A stretch of DNA of 64,000 bases from Streptomyces sp. CB02261 (GTDB lineage Bacteria > Actinomycetota > Actinomycetes > Streptomycetales > Streptomycetaceae): assembly GCF_001905665.1 (NCBI RefSeq), contig NZ_LIVX01000009.1, forward strand, positions 248,001 through 312,000. Direction: 5' to 3'. This document shows, piece after piece, positions 42,259 to 51,077 of this stretch. The first letter of the stretch is position 1; the number at the start of each line of letters is the position of its first letter. The notes beneath the pieces are model-generated. The model made no database searches. It was given only the letters and a program-made list of their open reading frames with translations, and was not told where the DNA came from. The translations under genes were made by a program, and so were the position numbers.

Positions 42259-43599
42259 TCAGGCCGCGACCGCGACCTTCGGCTCGGTCTCGCGGCTGTC
42301 GGCCAGGTCGTCGATCGGGGACGACGAGGCGTTCTCGTACGCGGTGACGTCCAGGATCTTCTCCTTGGCGGAGACGATCACCGGCACCAGAGCCTGGCCC
42401 GCGACGTTCGTGGCGGTGCGGATCATGTCGAGGATCGGGTCGATCGCCATGAGGAGGCCGACGCCCTCCAGCGGGAGGCCGAGGGTGGAGAGGGTCAGGG
42501 TCAGCATGACCGTCGCGCCGGTGAGGCCGGCCGTGGCGGCGGAGCCGATGACGGAGACGAAGGCGATCAGCAGGTAGTCACCGATGCCGAGCTGCACGTC
42601 GAAGATCTGCGCGATGAAGATCGCGGCGAGCGCCGGGTAGATCGCGGCGCAGCCGTCCATCTTGGTGGTGGCGCCGAACGGGACGGCGAAGGAGGCGTAC
42701 TCCTTCGGGACGCCGAGGCGCTCGGTGACCTTCTGGGTGACCGGCATGGTGCCGACCGAGGAGCGGGAGACGAAGGCCAGCTGGATGGCCGGCCAGGCGC
42801 CCTTGTAGAACTGGACCGGGTTGACCTTGGCGACCGTGGCGAGCAGCAGCGGGTAGACGCCGAACATGACCAGGGCGCAGCCGATGTAGACGTCGGCGGT
42901 GAAGGTCGCGTACTTGCCGATCAGGTCCCAGCCGTAGTCGGCGATGGCGAAGCCGATGAGGCCGACGGTGCCGAGCGGGGCGAGGCGGATGACCCACCAC
43001 AGGGCCTTCTGGAGGAGCTCCAGGACCGACTCGGAGAACGTGAGGATCGGCTTGGCCTTGTCGCCGAGCTTGAGGGCGGCGACACCGGCGACGGCGGCCA
43101 TGAAGACGATCTGGAGGACGTTCAGCTCGGTGAAGGGCGTGATGACGTCCGTCGGGATGATGCCGGTGAGGAAGTCGATCCAGGAGCCCTCGCGCTTCGG
43201 CAGCTTGCCGTCCTGCGGGGTGAGGCCGGTACCGGCGCCCGGGTTGGTGACCAGGCCGATGGCGAGGCCGATGGCGACCGCGATCAGCGAGGTGATCATG
43301 AACCAGAGCAGGGTGCGGGTGGCGAGCCTGGCGGCGTTGTTCACCTTCCGCAGGTTGGTGATCGAGACCAGGATCGCGAAGAAGACGAGCGGGGCGACGG
43401 CCAGCTTCAGCAGCTGGACGAAGATGTCACCGATCTGGCCGAGGGTCTCCTTCAGCCAGGAGACGTCCTGGCTGCGGGCTATCCAGCCGAGCAGGGCGCC
43501 GAGGACGAGACCGGCGATGATCTGGGCCCAGAAGGGGACCTTCGGTATGCGCGAGGAGGTCGGGGCCTTCTCGTCGGGCGTGGTCGCGGACGCGGACAC
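42259..43599 (-). CDS. DAACS-family sodium symporter (dicarboxylate/amino acid, possibly cystine)
   Basis: The GTG at 43599 has GGAG seven bases upstream, giving 446 residues. Eight or more membrane segments and the family signatures are seen: SRSSVGTMPV (serine-rich reentrant loop), PFGATTKMDGCA and GLTGATVMLTLTLSTLGLPLEG. The fold is that of DctA/GltP/TcyP. The gene is preceded by a cysteine-rich leader peptide, which makes L-cystine import, as by TcyP, worth considering. The substrate itself is not determined by the sequence. Confidence 0.9.
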   Translation of the reverse strand: MSASATTPDEKAPTSSRIPKVPFWAQIIAGLVLGALLGWIARSQDVSWLKETLGQIGDIFVQLLKLAVAPLVFFAILVSITNLRKVNNAARLATRTLLWFMITSLIAVAIGLAIGLVTNPGAGTGLTPQDGKLPKREGSWIDFLTGIIPTDVITPFTELNVLQIVFMAAVAGVAALKLGDKAKPILTFSESVLELLQKALWWVIRLAPLGTVGLIGFAIADYGWDLIGKYATFTADVYIGCALVMFGVYPLLLATVAKVNPVQFYKGAWPAIQLAFVSRSSVGTMPVTQKVTERLGVPKEYASFAVPFGATTKMDGCAAIYPALAAIFIAQIFDVQLGIGDYLLIAFVSVIGSAATAGLTGATVMLTLTLSTLGLPLEGVGLLMAIDPILDMIRTATNVAGQALVPVIVSAKEKILDVTAYENASSSPIDDLADSRETEPKVAVAA

Positions 43600-43654
43600 A
43601 GACACACTCCACAGGTGCGTATCGGGAAATACGGGGACGGGGGTGCGGCACACA

Positions 43655-43668
43655 CGCGTTTTCACGCG
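43655..43668 (-). promoter_or_regulatory. Hairpin between the leader peptide and the symporter gene
   Basis: On the minus strand CGCGT-GAAA-ACGCG forms a five-pair stem with a stable GNRA-type tetraloop. It lies 21 bases after the leader stop and could be part of an attenuator. Confidence 0.45.
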
Positions 43669-43688
43669 GGCCGCTGCATGATGCCGGG

Positions 43689-43796
43689 TCAGAGCTCGCG
43701 GCAACAGACCGCGGACATACAGCGGCACAGATCGACGTGCAGGCGCGCCACGAGCGGGGTGCTCGCGGCGTCGAAGGGGCGCACTGCTGTCGTCAT
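43689..43796 (-). CDS. 35-residue cysteine-rich leader peptide
   Basis: The ATG at 43796 opens a 35-codon frame ending with the segment HVDLCRCMSAVCC followed by REL and a stop. Four cysteines occur within nine residues. In mycobacteria, cysteine-rich leaderless upstream frames act as cysteine-responsive attenuators, and HVDLCR-type leaders occur widely in Streptomyces. A -35 (TTGAGG) and -10 (TAACGT) place the transcription start at or near the ATG, so the mRNA may be leaderless. It precedes the DAACS symporter by 89 bases. Confidence 0.75.
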   Translation of the reverse strand: MTTAVRPFDAASTPLVARLHVDLCRCMSAVCCREL

Positions 43797-43818
43797 GGCG
43801 AACACGTTAACACTTGAA

Positions 43819-43835
43819 CTTTGAGAACCTCAAAG
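43819..43835. promoter_or_regulatory. Palindrome at the leader/symporter promoter
   Basis: CTTTGAG-AAC-CTCAAAG is perfect and overlaps the proposed -35 element of the leader peptide transcript. A DNA-binding regulator would act at transcription start in addition to any leader-based control. Confidence 0.65.
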
Positions 43836-43882
43836 CCCTTCTTTGGGGTGCGAGAGCCCCTGTCCGCCTCCGAAACGCAGAA

Positions 43883-43921
43883 CGCCCCAGCCAGGAGCCT
43901 TCAAAGCTCCGGTCTGGGGCG
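43883..43921 (-). terminator. Terminator after the DUF4229 gene
   Basis: CGCCCCAG and CTGGGGCG enclose a second stem, GGAGC with GCTCC. The long hairpin lies about 80 bases beyond the DUF4229 stop and upstream of the leader peptide promoter. Confidence 0.75.
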
Positions 43922-44000
43922 GAATGTCTGTGATGAAGCTTACGCAGCCTTTACGGACCACGGCGGGCCCGGAGGGGGCCGCGCGCCTGCTCCGGGACGG

Positions 44001-44267
44001 CTAGAGCGCGTCCTCCTGCGACCGGTTCGCCGCGAGCCGGCCCTTGGCGCGGTCGACCTTCTCCACCACCTGGGCGCTCGCCTCGTCCCGTACCTTGCGC
44101 AGGAGGACGAAGCTCAGCGGCGCCGAGATGACGAGGGAGAGCATGAGGACCCAGAGCAGGTTCGAGTCGCCGAGGCCGCGCGGCAGCACGCCGACGTAGA
44201 CGAGACCCCACAGGGCGAGGAAGCATCCGGCGAAGATGCCGAGACGCATCAGCGTGTAGCGGAGCAT
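44001..44267 (-). CDS. DUF4229 membrane protein
   Basis: The 88-residue protein has two transmembrane segments (about 9-27 and 38-56) and a charged C-terminal tail, as in DUF4229 proteins. Function unknown. It is a monocistronic minus-strand gene ended by the hairpin at 43883. Confidence 0.8.
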   Translation of the reverse strand: MLRYTLMRLGIFAGCFLALWGLVYVGVLPRGLGDSNLLWVLMLSLVISAPLSFVLLRKVRDEASAQVVEKVDRAKGRLAANRSQEDAL

Positions 44268-44395
44268 GTCAGCCCACTCTTCCGTTCCGACGTTTCCGAA
44301 AAATACCCCAGATCCCCTGCGGGACCGTCGCCCCTCCAGTGAAACACGGGGCAGACGCCACCCCGGGGCCGGGCCTGTTGAGCACGCTCACGGTA

Positions 44396-44414
44396 ATAGA
44401 TACTATGCATCTAT
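44396..44414. promoter_or_regulatory. Inverted repeat at a leaderless promoter
   Basis: ATAGAT-N7-ATCTAT overlaps TACTAT (44401-44406), a good -10, and ends at the start codon of the GNAT gene. Transcription would begin close to the ATG at 44413. Confidence 0.6.
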
Positions 44415-44946
44415 GACCCTTACGTTCGAGGTGGACCCGGCGGTCGACCGCGCCCTGCGCGACGGCGTGCTCTCCCTCTGGGCCGACGTCTCCAACGCCG
44501 ACGGCGCGGTCGGCTTCGTCCCTCCCGTCACCGCCGACGACATCCGCCCCGCGCTGCTCAAACACCTCATCGGGATGACGGAGGGCGGCACCCGCCTGCT
44601 CGTCGGCCGCGACGAGGACGGCGAGATCGCCGCCACCGCCTTCTTCACCTTCAACACCCACCCCCTGATGACGCACTGGGTGTGGCTCTACACGGTGATG
44701 GTCCACCCCCGCCACCAGGGCCGGGGATACGGCCGCGACCTGATGGCGGCGGTCGAGCACACCGCCCGCACCGCCGAGGGCTTCGAGGCGATCGAGGCGA
44801 TCCGGCTGACCTGCCGGGGCGGCACCGGCGTCGACGGCTTCTACGCCAAGGCCGGCTACAAGGAGGTCGGCCGCGTCCCCGACGCCATCCGGGTCGCCCC
44901 CGGCGAGGACCGTGACGACATCATCATGCTGCTGCCCCTGACCTGA
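44413..44946 (+). CDS. GNAT-family acetyltransferase
   Basis: The ATG at 44413 gives 177 residues. The acetyl-CoA motif is VMVHPRHQGRGYGRDLM (about 97-113), followed by FYAKAGYKEVG. No ribosome site precedes the ATG, in line with a leaderless mRNA. Confidence 0.85.
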   Translation: MTLTFEVDPAVDRALRDGVLSLWADVSNADGAVGFVPPVTADDIRPALLKHLIGMTEGGTRLLVGRDEDGEIAATAFFTFNTHPLMTHWVWLYTVMVHPRHQGRGYGRDLMAAVEHTARTAEGFEAIEAIRLTCRGGTGVDGFYAKAGYKEVGRVPDAIRVAPGEDRDDIIMLLPLT

Positions 44947-45056
44947 ACCGAGCCGGCCCACCCCCGCCGGACCCGACCGGAACGGGCACAGGAAGTCGGG
45001 TGCGCGGCCCCCGGCCCTTCCTACGGTGAGGACACGGAAAAGGAAGGACGGACCAC

Positions 45057-45923
45057 GTGCTGGAGCGGCTCAACCAGGCACTCGACCACATCGAGGAGCG
45101 CCTCGACGGCGACCTCGACCCGGCCGAGCTCGCCAGGATCGCGGCCACCTCCGAGTACCACCTCCGGCGCCTCTTCTCGGCCCTCGCCGGGATGCCCCTG
45201 TCGGAGTACGTGCGCCGGCGGCGGCTCACCGTCGCGGGCGCCGAGGTGCTCGCCGGGGAGCGGACGCTCCTGGAGATCGCGGTCCGGTACGGCTACGGCT
45301 CCGGGGAGGCCTTCGCCCGCGCGTTCCGCGCGGTGCACGGGGTCGGCCCCGGCGAGGCCCGCCGCACCGGGGCCGCGCTGCGCTCCCAGCCGCGGATGTC
45401 CTTCCGCCTCGTCGTCGAAGGGAACAGCACCATGCGGTACAGGGTCGTGGAGAAGGAAGCCTTCCGGATCATCGGGCGCGGGACCCGGGTCCCCCTGGTC
45501 CACGAGGGGGAGAACCCGGCCATCGCCGCGCACATCAGGTCCATCGGCCAGGAGGCCCTGGGTCGGCTCGCCCGCCTCTCGGACGGACAGCCGGAGGGCG
45601 TCGTCTCGGCCGTCACCCACCTCACGGACAGCCGCGAGGAGGGCGCCGAGCTCGACTACTGGCACGGCGCCGTCAGCGGCGCCGAGGTCCCCGGGGAGTT
45701 CGACGCGCTGGACGTGCCGGCCGGGACCTGGGCGGTCTTCGAGAACGAGGGCGCGTACCCGAAGGCGCTCCAGTACCTGTGGCGGGACGTCTTCACCCAG
45801 TGGTTCCCGTCCAACCCGTACGCGAGCCGGCCCGGCCCCGAGCTGCTCGCCGTCCGGCCCTCGGCGGACTGGACGACGGCACGGGCGGAGCTGTGGATCC
45901 CGGTGGAGCGCACGGGACGCTGA
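45057..45923 (+). CDS. AraC-family regulator with GyrI-like effector domain
   Basis: The 288-residue protein begins with two helix-turn-helix motifs of the AraC/XylS type (about 5-105; ARIAATSEYHLRRLFSAL and IAVRYGYGSGEAFARAF). The C-terminal half (about 125-285) resembles the GyrI/SbmC drug-binding domain found in SoxS/Rob-like regulators. It probably senses a hydrophobic compound. GGACGG lies before the GTG. Confidence 0.88.
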   Translation: MLERLNQALDHIEERLDGDLDPAELARIAATSEYHLRRLFSALAGMPLSEYVRRRRLTVAGAEVLAGERTLLEIAVRYGYGSGEAFARAFRAVHGVGPGEARRTGAALRSQPRMSFRLVVEGNSTMRYRVVEKEAFRIIGRGTRVPLVHEGENPAIAAHIRSIGQEALGRLARLSDGQPEGVVSAVTHLTDSREEGAELDYWHGAVSGAEVPGEFDALDVPAGTWAVFENEGAYPKALQYLWRDVFTQWFPSNPYASRPGPELLAVRPSADWTTARAELWIPVERTGR

Positions 45924-45943
45924 CGGGGCGCGGGAAACACGCG

Positions 45944-45976
45944 GAAGGGCCGGCGGGACACTCCCGCCGGCCCTTC
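45944..45976. terminator. Bidirectional terminator
   Basis: A 15-pair stem (GAAGGGCCGGCGGGA with TCCCGCCGGCCCTTC, loop CAC) lies between the AraC gene and mqnE. Confidence 0.93.
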
Positions 45977-45990
45977 TCCCGTACGGGTCG

Positions 45991-47154
45991 TCAGACCCGC
46001 ATCGCCTGCGGCGACTCCCGCAGCTCCGGGTCCGGGCCCGGGTACTCGCGGATGATCTCGTACCGCGTGTTCCGCTCGACCGGACGGAAGCCCGCGTCCC
46101 GGATGAGTTCGAGCAGGTCCTCGCGGCCCAGCTTGTTCGGCGTGCCGTAGTTGTCGGCGTCGTGCGTGATCTTGTACTCGACGACCGAGCCGTCCATGTC
46201 GTCGGCGCCGTGCTGGAGCGCGAGCTGCGCCGTCTGGACGCCGTGCATGACCCAGAAGACCTTGACGTGCGGCACGTTGTCGAAGAGCAGCCGGGAGACC
46301 GCGAAGGTCTTCAGGGCCTCGGCGCCGGTCGCCATCGTGGTGCGCGCCTGGAGCTTGTTGCGGACCTTGCCGTCCTGCATGTCCACGAAGTCGTGCTGGT
46401 AGCGCAGCGGGATGAAGACCTGGAAGCCGCCGGTCTCGTCCTGGAGCTCACGCAGCCGCAGCACGTGGTCGACCCGGTGCCGGGGCTCCTCGATGTGCCC
46501 GTACAGCATGGTCGAGGGGGTCTTGAGCCCCTTCTCGTGGGCCAGCCGGTGGATCCGGGACCAGTCCTCCCAGTGGGTGCGGTGGTCCACGATGTGCTGG
46601 CGGACCTCCCAGTCGAAGATCTCGGCGCCGCCGCCGGTCAGCGACTCCAGACCGGCCTCGATGAGCTCGTCGAGGATGTCGGACGCGGACATCCCGGAGA
46701 TCGTCTCGAAGTGGTGGATCTCGGTGGCCGTGAAGGCCTTGAGCGAGACGTTCGGCAGGGCCTTCTTGAGCTCGGAGAGGGAGCGCGGGTAGTACCGCCA
46801 GGGCAGGTTGGGGTGCAGCCCGTTGACGATGTGGAGCTCGGTGAGGTTCTCGTTCTCCATGGCCTTCGCGAGGCGCACGGCCTCTTCGATGCGCATGGTG
46901 TACGCGTCCTTCTCGCCCGGCTTGCGCTGGAAGGAGCAGTAGGCGCAGGAGGCGGTGCAGACGTTGGTCATGTTCAGATGCCGGTTGACATTGAAGTGGA
47001 CCACGTCGCCGTTCTTGCGGGTCCTGACCTCGTGGGCCAGCCCGCCGAGCCAGGCGAGGTCGTCGGACTCGTACAGGGCGATGCCGTCCTCACGGCTCAG
47101 CCGCTCACCGTCCCGGACCTTCTGCTCAAGGTCGCGCTTGAGCCCAGCGTCCAT
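45991..47154 (-). CDS. mqnE: Aminofutalosine synthase (radical SAM)
   Basis: The 387-residue enzyme converts 1-carboxyvinyl-3-oxybenzoate-linked chorismate product and SAM to aminofutalosine, the first steps of the futalosine menaquinone route. The radical-SAM cysteines are C66, C70 and C73 (CTASCAYC). GGGAEIFDWEVRQHI and TPSTMLYGHIE are MqnE-type signatures. mqnM, mqnP and mqnL lie close by. Confidence 0.95.
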   Translation of the reverse strand: MDAGLKRDLEQKVRDGERLSREDGIALYESDDLAWLGGLAHEVRTRKNGDVVHFNVNRHLNMTNVCTASCAYCSFQRKPGEKDAYTMRIEEAVRLAKAMENENLTELHIVNGLHPNLPWRYYPRSLSELKKALPNVSLKAFTATEIHHFETISGMSASDILDELIEAGLESLTGGGAEIFDWEVRQHIVDHRTHWEDWSRIHRLAHEKGLKTPSTMLYGHIEEPRHRVDHVLRLRELQDETGGFQVFIPLRYQHDFVDMQDGKVRNKLQARTTMATGAEALKTFAVSRLLFDNVPHVKVFWVMHGVQTAQLALQHGADDMDGSVVEYKITHDADNYGTPNKLGREDLLELIRDAGFRPVERNTRYEIIREYPGPDPELRESPQAMRV

Positions 47155-47215
47155 GTGCGGCCGCCTCCCTTTTCTCCGAAATCAGACTTCGTCCACCGTA
47201 CTCTCAGCCGTTCCG

Positions 47216-47689
47216 TCAGCCCTCTTCGGGCAGCTCTCCGACCCTGTTCTCCCACTTCGTGGAGAGCACGATGGTCGTCCGGGTGCGGGAGACGCCCTTG
47301 GTGCCGCTGAGGCGGCGGATCGTCTTCTCCAGGCCGTCGACGTCGTTCGCGCGCACCTTGAGCATGAAGGAGTCGTCGCCGGCGATGAACCAGCAGTCCT
47401 CGATCTCGGCGAGGTCCTTGAGGCGGCGGGCCACGTCCTCGTGGTCGGCGGCGTCGGAGAGGGAGATGCCGATGAGGGCGGTGACGCCGAGGCCGAGCGA
47501 GGCGGCGTCGACGGTGGCGCGGTAGCCGGTGATGACTCCGGCCGCCTCAAGACGGTTGATGCGGTCGGTGACGGAGGGGCCGGAGAGCCCGACGAGCCGG
47601 CCGAGCTCGGCGTACGAGGCACGCCCGTTCTCGCGCAGAGCCTGGATGAGCTGCCTGTCCACGGCGTCCATAGGTATGAAGCCTTCCAT
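47216..47689 (-). CDS. Lrp/AsnC-family regulator
   Basis: The ATG at 47689 gives 157 residues; the ATG at 47671 (MDAVDRQL) is equally possible. The helix-turn-helix is YAELGRLVGLSGPSVTDRI, followed by the RAM-type ligand domain. It stands between mqnE and the mqnM-P-L genes and may sense an amino acid; a role in menaquinone gene control is inferred from position. Confidence 0.9.
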   Translation of the reverse strand: MEGFIPMDAVDRQLIQALRENGRASYAELGRLVGLSGPSVTDRINRLEAAGVITGYRATVDAASLGLGVTALIGISLSDAADHEDVARRLKDLAEIEDCWFIAGDDSFMLKVRANDVDGLEKTIRRLSGTKGVSRTRTTIVLSTKWENRVGELPEEG

Positions 47690-47730
47690 TGTCCAGCGAT
47701 ACCGCAAGTTTAGGTATAGAATCTAAGGTA

Positions 47731-47751
47731 CACAGGGGTCGACACCCTGTG
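47731..47751. promoter_or_regulatory. Palindrome CACAGGG-N7-CCCTGTG
   Basis: The 7-base arms are perfect. It lies between the divergent AsnC gene and the 41-codon gene, downstream of a TAGAAT -10-like hexamer (47717-47722). A self-binding site for the AsnC protein is plausible. Confidence 0.6.
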
Positions 47752-47797
47752 AATCTTTCAGCAGATCAAAGACGATCTTTCAGGAGTGGTGTTCACC

Positions 47798-47923
47798 GTG
47801 TACACGATCGAGATGGCCTACGCCCGTATGCGCGAGCTGCAGGACCTGGCCAACCGCTCGCGTGCCCACCAGCCGACCGCCGCATCGAAGCGCGCCGACA
47901 AGAAGCACGCCAAGAAGCGCTGA
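47798..47923 (+). CDS. 41-residue basic small protein
   Basis: A GTG at 47798, with AGGAG 11 bases upstream, gives a protein that ends in a run of lysines (ADKKHAKKR). The N-terminal MAYARMRELQDLANRSRAH segment looks like one helix. Its stop meets the stop of mqnM with no gap. Function unknown; basic small proteins of this kind are often conserved in streptomycetes. Confidence 0.75.
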   Translation: MYTIEMAYARMRELQDLANRSRAHQPTAASKRADKKHAKKR

Positions 47924-48619
47924 TCAGACCGGGCGGGTCGCTCCACCGAGCTCTCCCTCCCAACGGCGGTACAGCCGGTGCGGCACCCCCGCCGCGTCGA
48001 GTACCCGCCCGGCGACGAAGTCCACCAGATCCTGGATGTGCGTCGCCCCCGCGTAGAACGCCGGAGAGGCGGGCAGCACCACGGCGCCCGCCTCGTCCAG
48101 CGCGACCATGTGCTTGAGCGTCTGACCGTTCAGCGGGGTCTCCCGCACGGCGACCACCAGCGGACGCCGCTCCTTCAGCGTCACGCTCGCCACCCGCTGC
48201 AGCAGGTCCTTCGACAGCCCGAGGGCCACTCCCGCCACCGCCGCGGTCGAGGCCGGCACCACGAGCATCCCCTTCGCCGGGTACGAACCCGACGACGGCC
48301 CCGCGGCCAGGTCGCCCGCCGCCCAGTACCGCACGTCGCCCAGCGAACCGGCGACGTCGAAGGTGTCCGGCTTCCCGTCCGCCCCCCGCGCCAGCCACGT
48401 CCCCAGGTCCTCACGCCAGTGCGCGTCCCGGAACGAGATCCCCGTCTCGTCGAGCAGCGTGAGCCGCGAGGCCCGCGACACGACGAGGTCGACGCTCTCC
48501 CCCGCGGCGAGCAGCCCCCTCAGTACGGCGGCGGCGTACGGCGTACCCGACGCCCCGGAAACCCCCACGACCCAGGGGGTGCGCTTGCCGTCGTCCATGC
48601 CGTCGAGCCTATCCGTCAT
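47924..48619 (-). CDS. mqnM: UbiX-like flavin prenyltransferase of the futalosine pathway
   Basis: The ATG at 48619 gives 231 residues (the ATG at 48598 is an alternative). VVGVSGASGTPYAAAVL and LVVVPASTAAVAGVALG are UbiX signatures. The enzyme makes prenylated FMN, the cofactor of the UbiD-like decarboxylase encoded two genes upstream. Order mqnL-mqnP-mqnM on one strand indicates an operon. Confidence 0.9.
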   Translation of the reverse strand: MTDRLDGMDDGKRTPWVVGVSGASGTPYAAAVLRGLLAAGESVDLVVSRASRLTLLDETGISFRDAHWREDLGTWLARGADGKPDTFDVAGSLGDVRYWAAGDLAAGPSSGSYPAKGMLVVPASTAAVAGVALGLSKDLLQRVASVTLKERRPLVVAVRETPLNGQTLKHMVALDEAGAVVLPASPAFYAGATHIQDLVDFVAGRVLDAAGVPHRLYRRWEGELGGATRPV

Positions 48620-48630
48620 CGGGCCGGCCG

Positions 48631-49533
48631 CTACGGGGTGAGCCCGCGGACCAGCAGGTCGAGGAGGGCGCACACGAAGAGGCTGATCCCGATGAAGCCG
48701 TTCGTCGTGAAGAACGCCCGGTTCAGACGGGACAGGTCGTGCGGCTTCACGATCGAGTGCTCGTAGCAGAAGGCGGCCGCCACGATCACCAGACCGGTCC
48801 AGAAGAAGACACCCGCGCCGGTCGCGAGGGCGTACCAGACGAGCAGGCCGGTGGTGACGACCGCGGAGGCGCGGGCGCCCCACAGGGCGGCCGGGATGCC
48901 GAAGCGGGCCGGGACGGACAGCACGCCGTGCGCCCGGTCCGCCTGCACGTCCTGGCAGGCGAAGATCAGGTCGAAGCCGCCGATCCAGACGCCCACCGCG
49001 AGGCCCAGGATCACCGCGTCCCAGGACCACGCGCCGGTCACCGCGATCCAGGCGCCGATCGGGCCGATCGCCTGGGCGAGCCCCAGGATGGCGTGCGGGA
49101 AGTTGGTGAACCGCTTCCCGTACGGATAGACGACCATCGGGATGACGGCGAGCGGCGCGAGCGCCAGACAGAGCGGGTTGAGCAGGGCCGCGGCGCCGAG
49201 GAAGACGACGACGGCGATCCCGGCCCCGGTCCACGCCGACCGCACCGACACCGCGCCGGTCACCAGCTCGCGGTTCGCGGTCCGGGGATTACGCGCGTCG
49301 ATCTCGCGGTCGATGATCCGGTTGCAGGCCATGGCGAAGGTCCGCAGCCCCACCATGCAGACGGTGACGAGGAACAGCTTCCACCAGTGGATGTTCCGGT
49401 CGAGCTGGAACATCGCCGTGAGCGCGGCGGTGTAGGCGAAGGGCAGCGCGAAGACCGAGTGCTCGATCATCACGAGCCGCAGGAAGGCCTTGGTGCGTCC
49501 CGGCTGGGCGCCGGGCACGGCCGCGGTCGTCAC
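48631..49533 (-). CDS. mqnP: UbiA-like prenyltransferase of the futalosine pathway
   Basis: The 300-residue membrane protein has the two aspartate motifs NRIIDREIDARNPRTANRE (N71) and DLIFACQDVQADR, and seven to nine transmembrane segments. It prenylates the naphthoate precursor of menaquinone. Its GTG overlaps the mqnL stop (GTGA); mqnM follows. Confidence 0.93.
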   Translation of the reverse strand: MTTAAVPGAQPGRTKAFLRLVMIEHSVFALPFAYTAALTAMFQLDRNIHWWKLFLVTVCMVGLRTFAMACNRIIDREIDARNPRTANRELVTGAVSVRSAWTGAGIAVVVFLGAAALLNPLCLALAPLAVIPMVVYPYGKRFTNFPHAILGLAQAIGPIGAWIAVTGAWSWDAVILGLAVGVWIGGFDLIFACQDVQADRAHGVLSVPARFGIPAALWGARASAVVTTGLLVWYALATGAGVFFWTGLVIVAAAFCYEHSIVKPHDLSRLNRAFFTTNGFIGISLFVCALLDLLVRGLTP

Positions 49534-50987
49534 AGCCCGTACTCCTTCCAGCGGCGGTCCACGAGGGCGGCCGTCGCCGGGTCCGACTCGACCATGTCCG
49601 GCCAGCCGCCGTCCCGGGTGTAGCCCTCCTCGGGGAGCTTCTTCGTGGCGTCGATGCCCGCCTTGCCGCCCCAGAACTGCTGGTAGGAGGCGTGGTCGAG
49701 GTGGTCGACCGGACCTTCGACGACCGTGAGGTCACGGGAGTAGTCGGTGTTCCCGAGGGCCCGCCAGGACACCTCGTGCAGGTCGTGGACGTCGCAGTCC
49801 TTGTCGACCACGATGATCAGCTTGGTCAGCGACATCATGTGCGCGCCCCAGATGGCGTGCATGACCTTCTGCGCGTGCTTCGGGTACTTCTTGTCGATCG
49901 AGACGATCGCGCAGTTGTGGAAGCCGCCCGACTCCGGCAGGTGGTAGTCGACGATGTCCGGCACGATGATCTTGAGGAGCGGCAGGAAGAAACGCTCCGT
50001 CGCACGGCCGAGCGGCCCGTCCTCGGTCGGCGGCCGGCCGACGACGATCGACTGGAGCAGCGGACGCTTCCGCATCGTCACGCAGTCGATCCTCAGCGCG
50101 GGGAAGGGCTCCTGCGGGGTGTAGAAGCCGGTGTGGTCGCCGAAGGGCCCCTCCGGGAGCATCTCGCCCGGCTCAAGCCAGCCCTCGACGACGACCTCGG
50201 CGTTCGCCGGGACCTGCAGCGGGACCGTCTTGCAGTCGACCATCTCGATCCGCTTGCCCTGCACGAAGCCTGCGAAGAGGTACTCGTCGATGTCGCCCGG
50301 CAGCGGGGCCGTCGAGGCGTACGTCACGGCCGGCGGGCAGCCGAAGGCGATCGCGACCGGCAGCCGCTCGCCCCGCTCCGCCGCCACCGCGTAGTGGTTC
50401 CGGCTGTCCTTGTGGATCTGCCAGTGCATGCCGATGGTGCGCTTGTCGTGGCGCTGGAGCCGGTAGAGGCCGAGGTTGCGCACCCCGGTCTCCGGGTGCT
50501 TGGTGTGGGTGAGCCCCAGGTTGAAGAAGGACCCGCCGTCCTTGGGCCAGGTGAAGAGCGCGGGCAGCCGGTCCAGGTCGACGTCGTCACCGGTGAGGAC
50601 GACCTCCTGCACGGGGGCGTCGCCCGACTTCACCTTCTTCGGCGGCACGTGGACCATCGAGCCCAGCTTGCCGAAGGCCTCCCGGACCCCGACGAAGCCC
50701 TGCGGCAGCTCGGGCTTGAGCAGCCCGCCGATCTTCTCGCTGATCTCGCCGTAGGACTTCAGGCCGAGGGCCTTGAGCAGCCGGCGGTCCGTCCCGAAGA
50801 CGTTCATCGCGAGGGGCATCGAGGAGCCCTTGACGTTCTCGAAGAGAAGCGCCGGGCCTCCCGCCTTGTTCACCCGGTCGACGATCTCCCCGACCTCCAG
50901 GTACGGGTCGACTTCGGCCTTGATGCGCTTGAGGTCGCCTTCGCGCTCGAGGGCCCTGAGCAGCGAGCGGAGATCGTCGTAAGCCAT
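49530..50987 (-). CDS. mqnL: UbiD-like decarboxylase of the futalosine pathway
   Basis: The 485-residue enzyme has the UbiD active-site segment EGPFGDHTGFYTPQEPFP near residue 280 and the N-terminal fold of UbiD proteins. It uses prenylated FMN from MqnM to decarboxylate the prenylated naphthoate. It leads the mqnL-mqnP-mqnM operon. Confidence 0.93.
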   Translation of the reverse strand: MAYDDLRSLLRALEREGDLKRIKAEVDPYLEVGEIVDRVNKAGGPALLFENVKGSSMPLAMNVFGTDRRLLKALGLKSYGEISEKIGGLLKPELPQGFVGVREAFGKLGSMVHVPPKKVKSGDAPVQEVVLTGDDVDLDRLPALFTWPKDGGSFFNLGLTHTKHPETGVRNLGLYRLQRHDKRTIGMHWQIHKDSRNHYAVAAERGERLPVAIAFGCPPAVTYASTAPLPGDIDEYLFAGFVQGKRIEMVDCKTVPLQVPANAEVVVEGWLEPGEMLPEGPFGDHTGFYTPQEPFPALRIDCVTMRKRPLLQSIVVGRPPTEDGPLGRATERFFLPLLKIIVPDIVDYHLPESGGFHNCAIVSIDKKYPKHAQKVMHAIWGAHMMSLTKLIIVVDKDCDVHDLHEVSWRALGNTDYSRDLTVVEGPVDHLDHASYQQFWGGKAGIDATKKLPEEGYTRDGGWPDMVESDPATAALVDRRWKEYGL

Positions 50988-51077
50988 AGGGGCAAGTATC
51001 GGTCACCGGCTACCCTGGACCTGTCACCGGGGCCGCCGTAGCGCGCCCCCGCCACCGCTTCCAGGGGGCTGTCCCAC

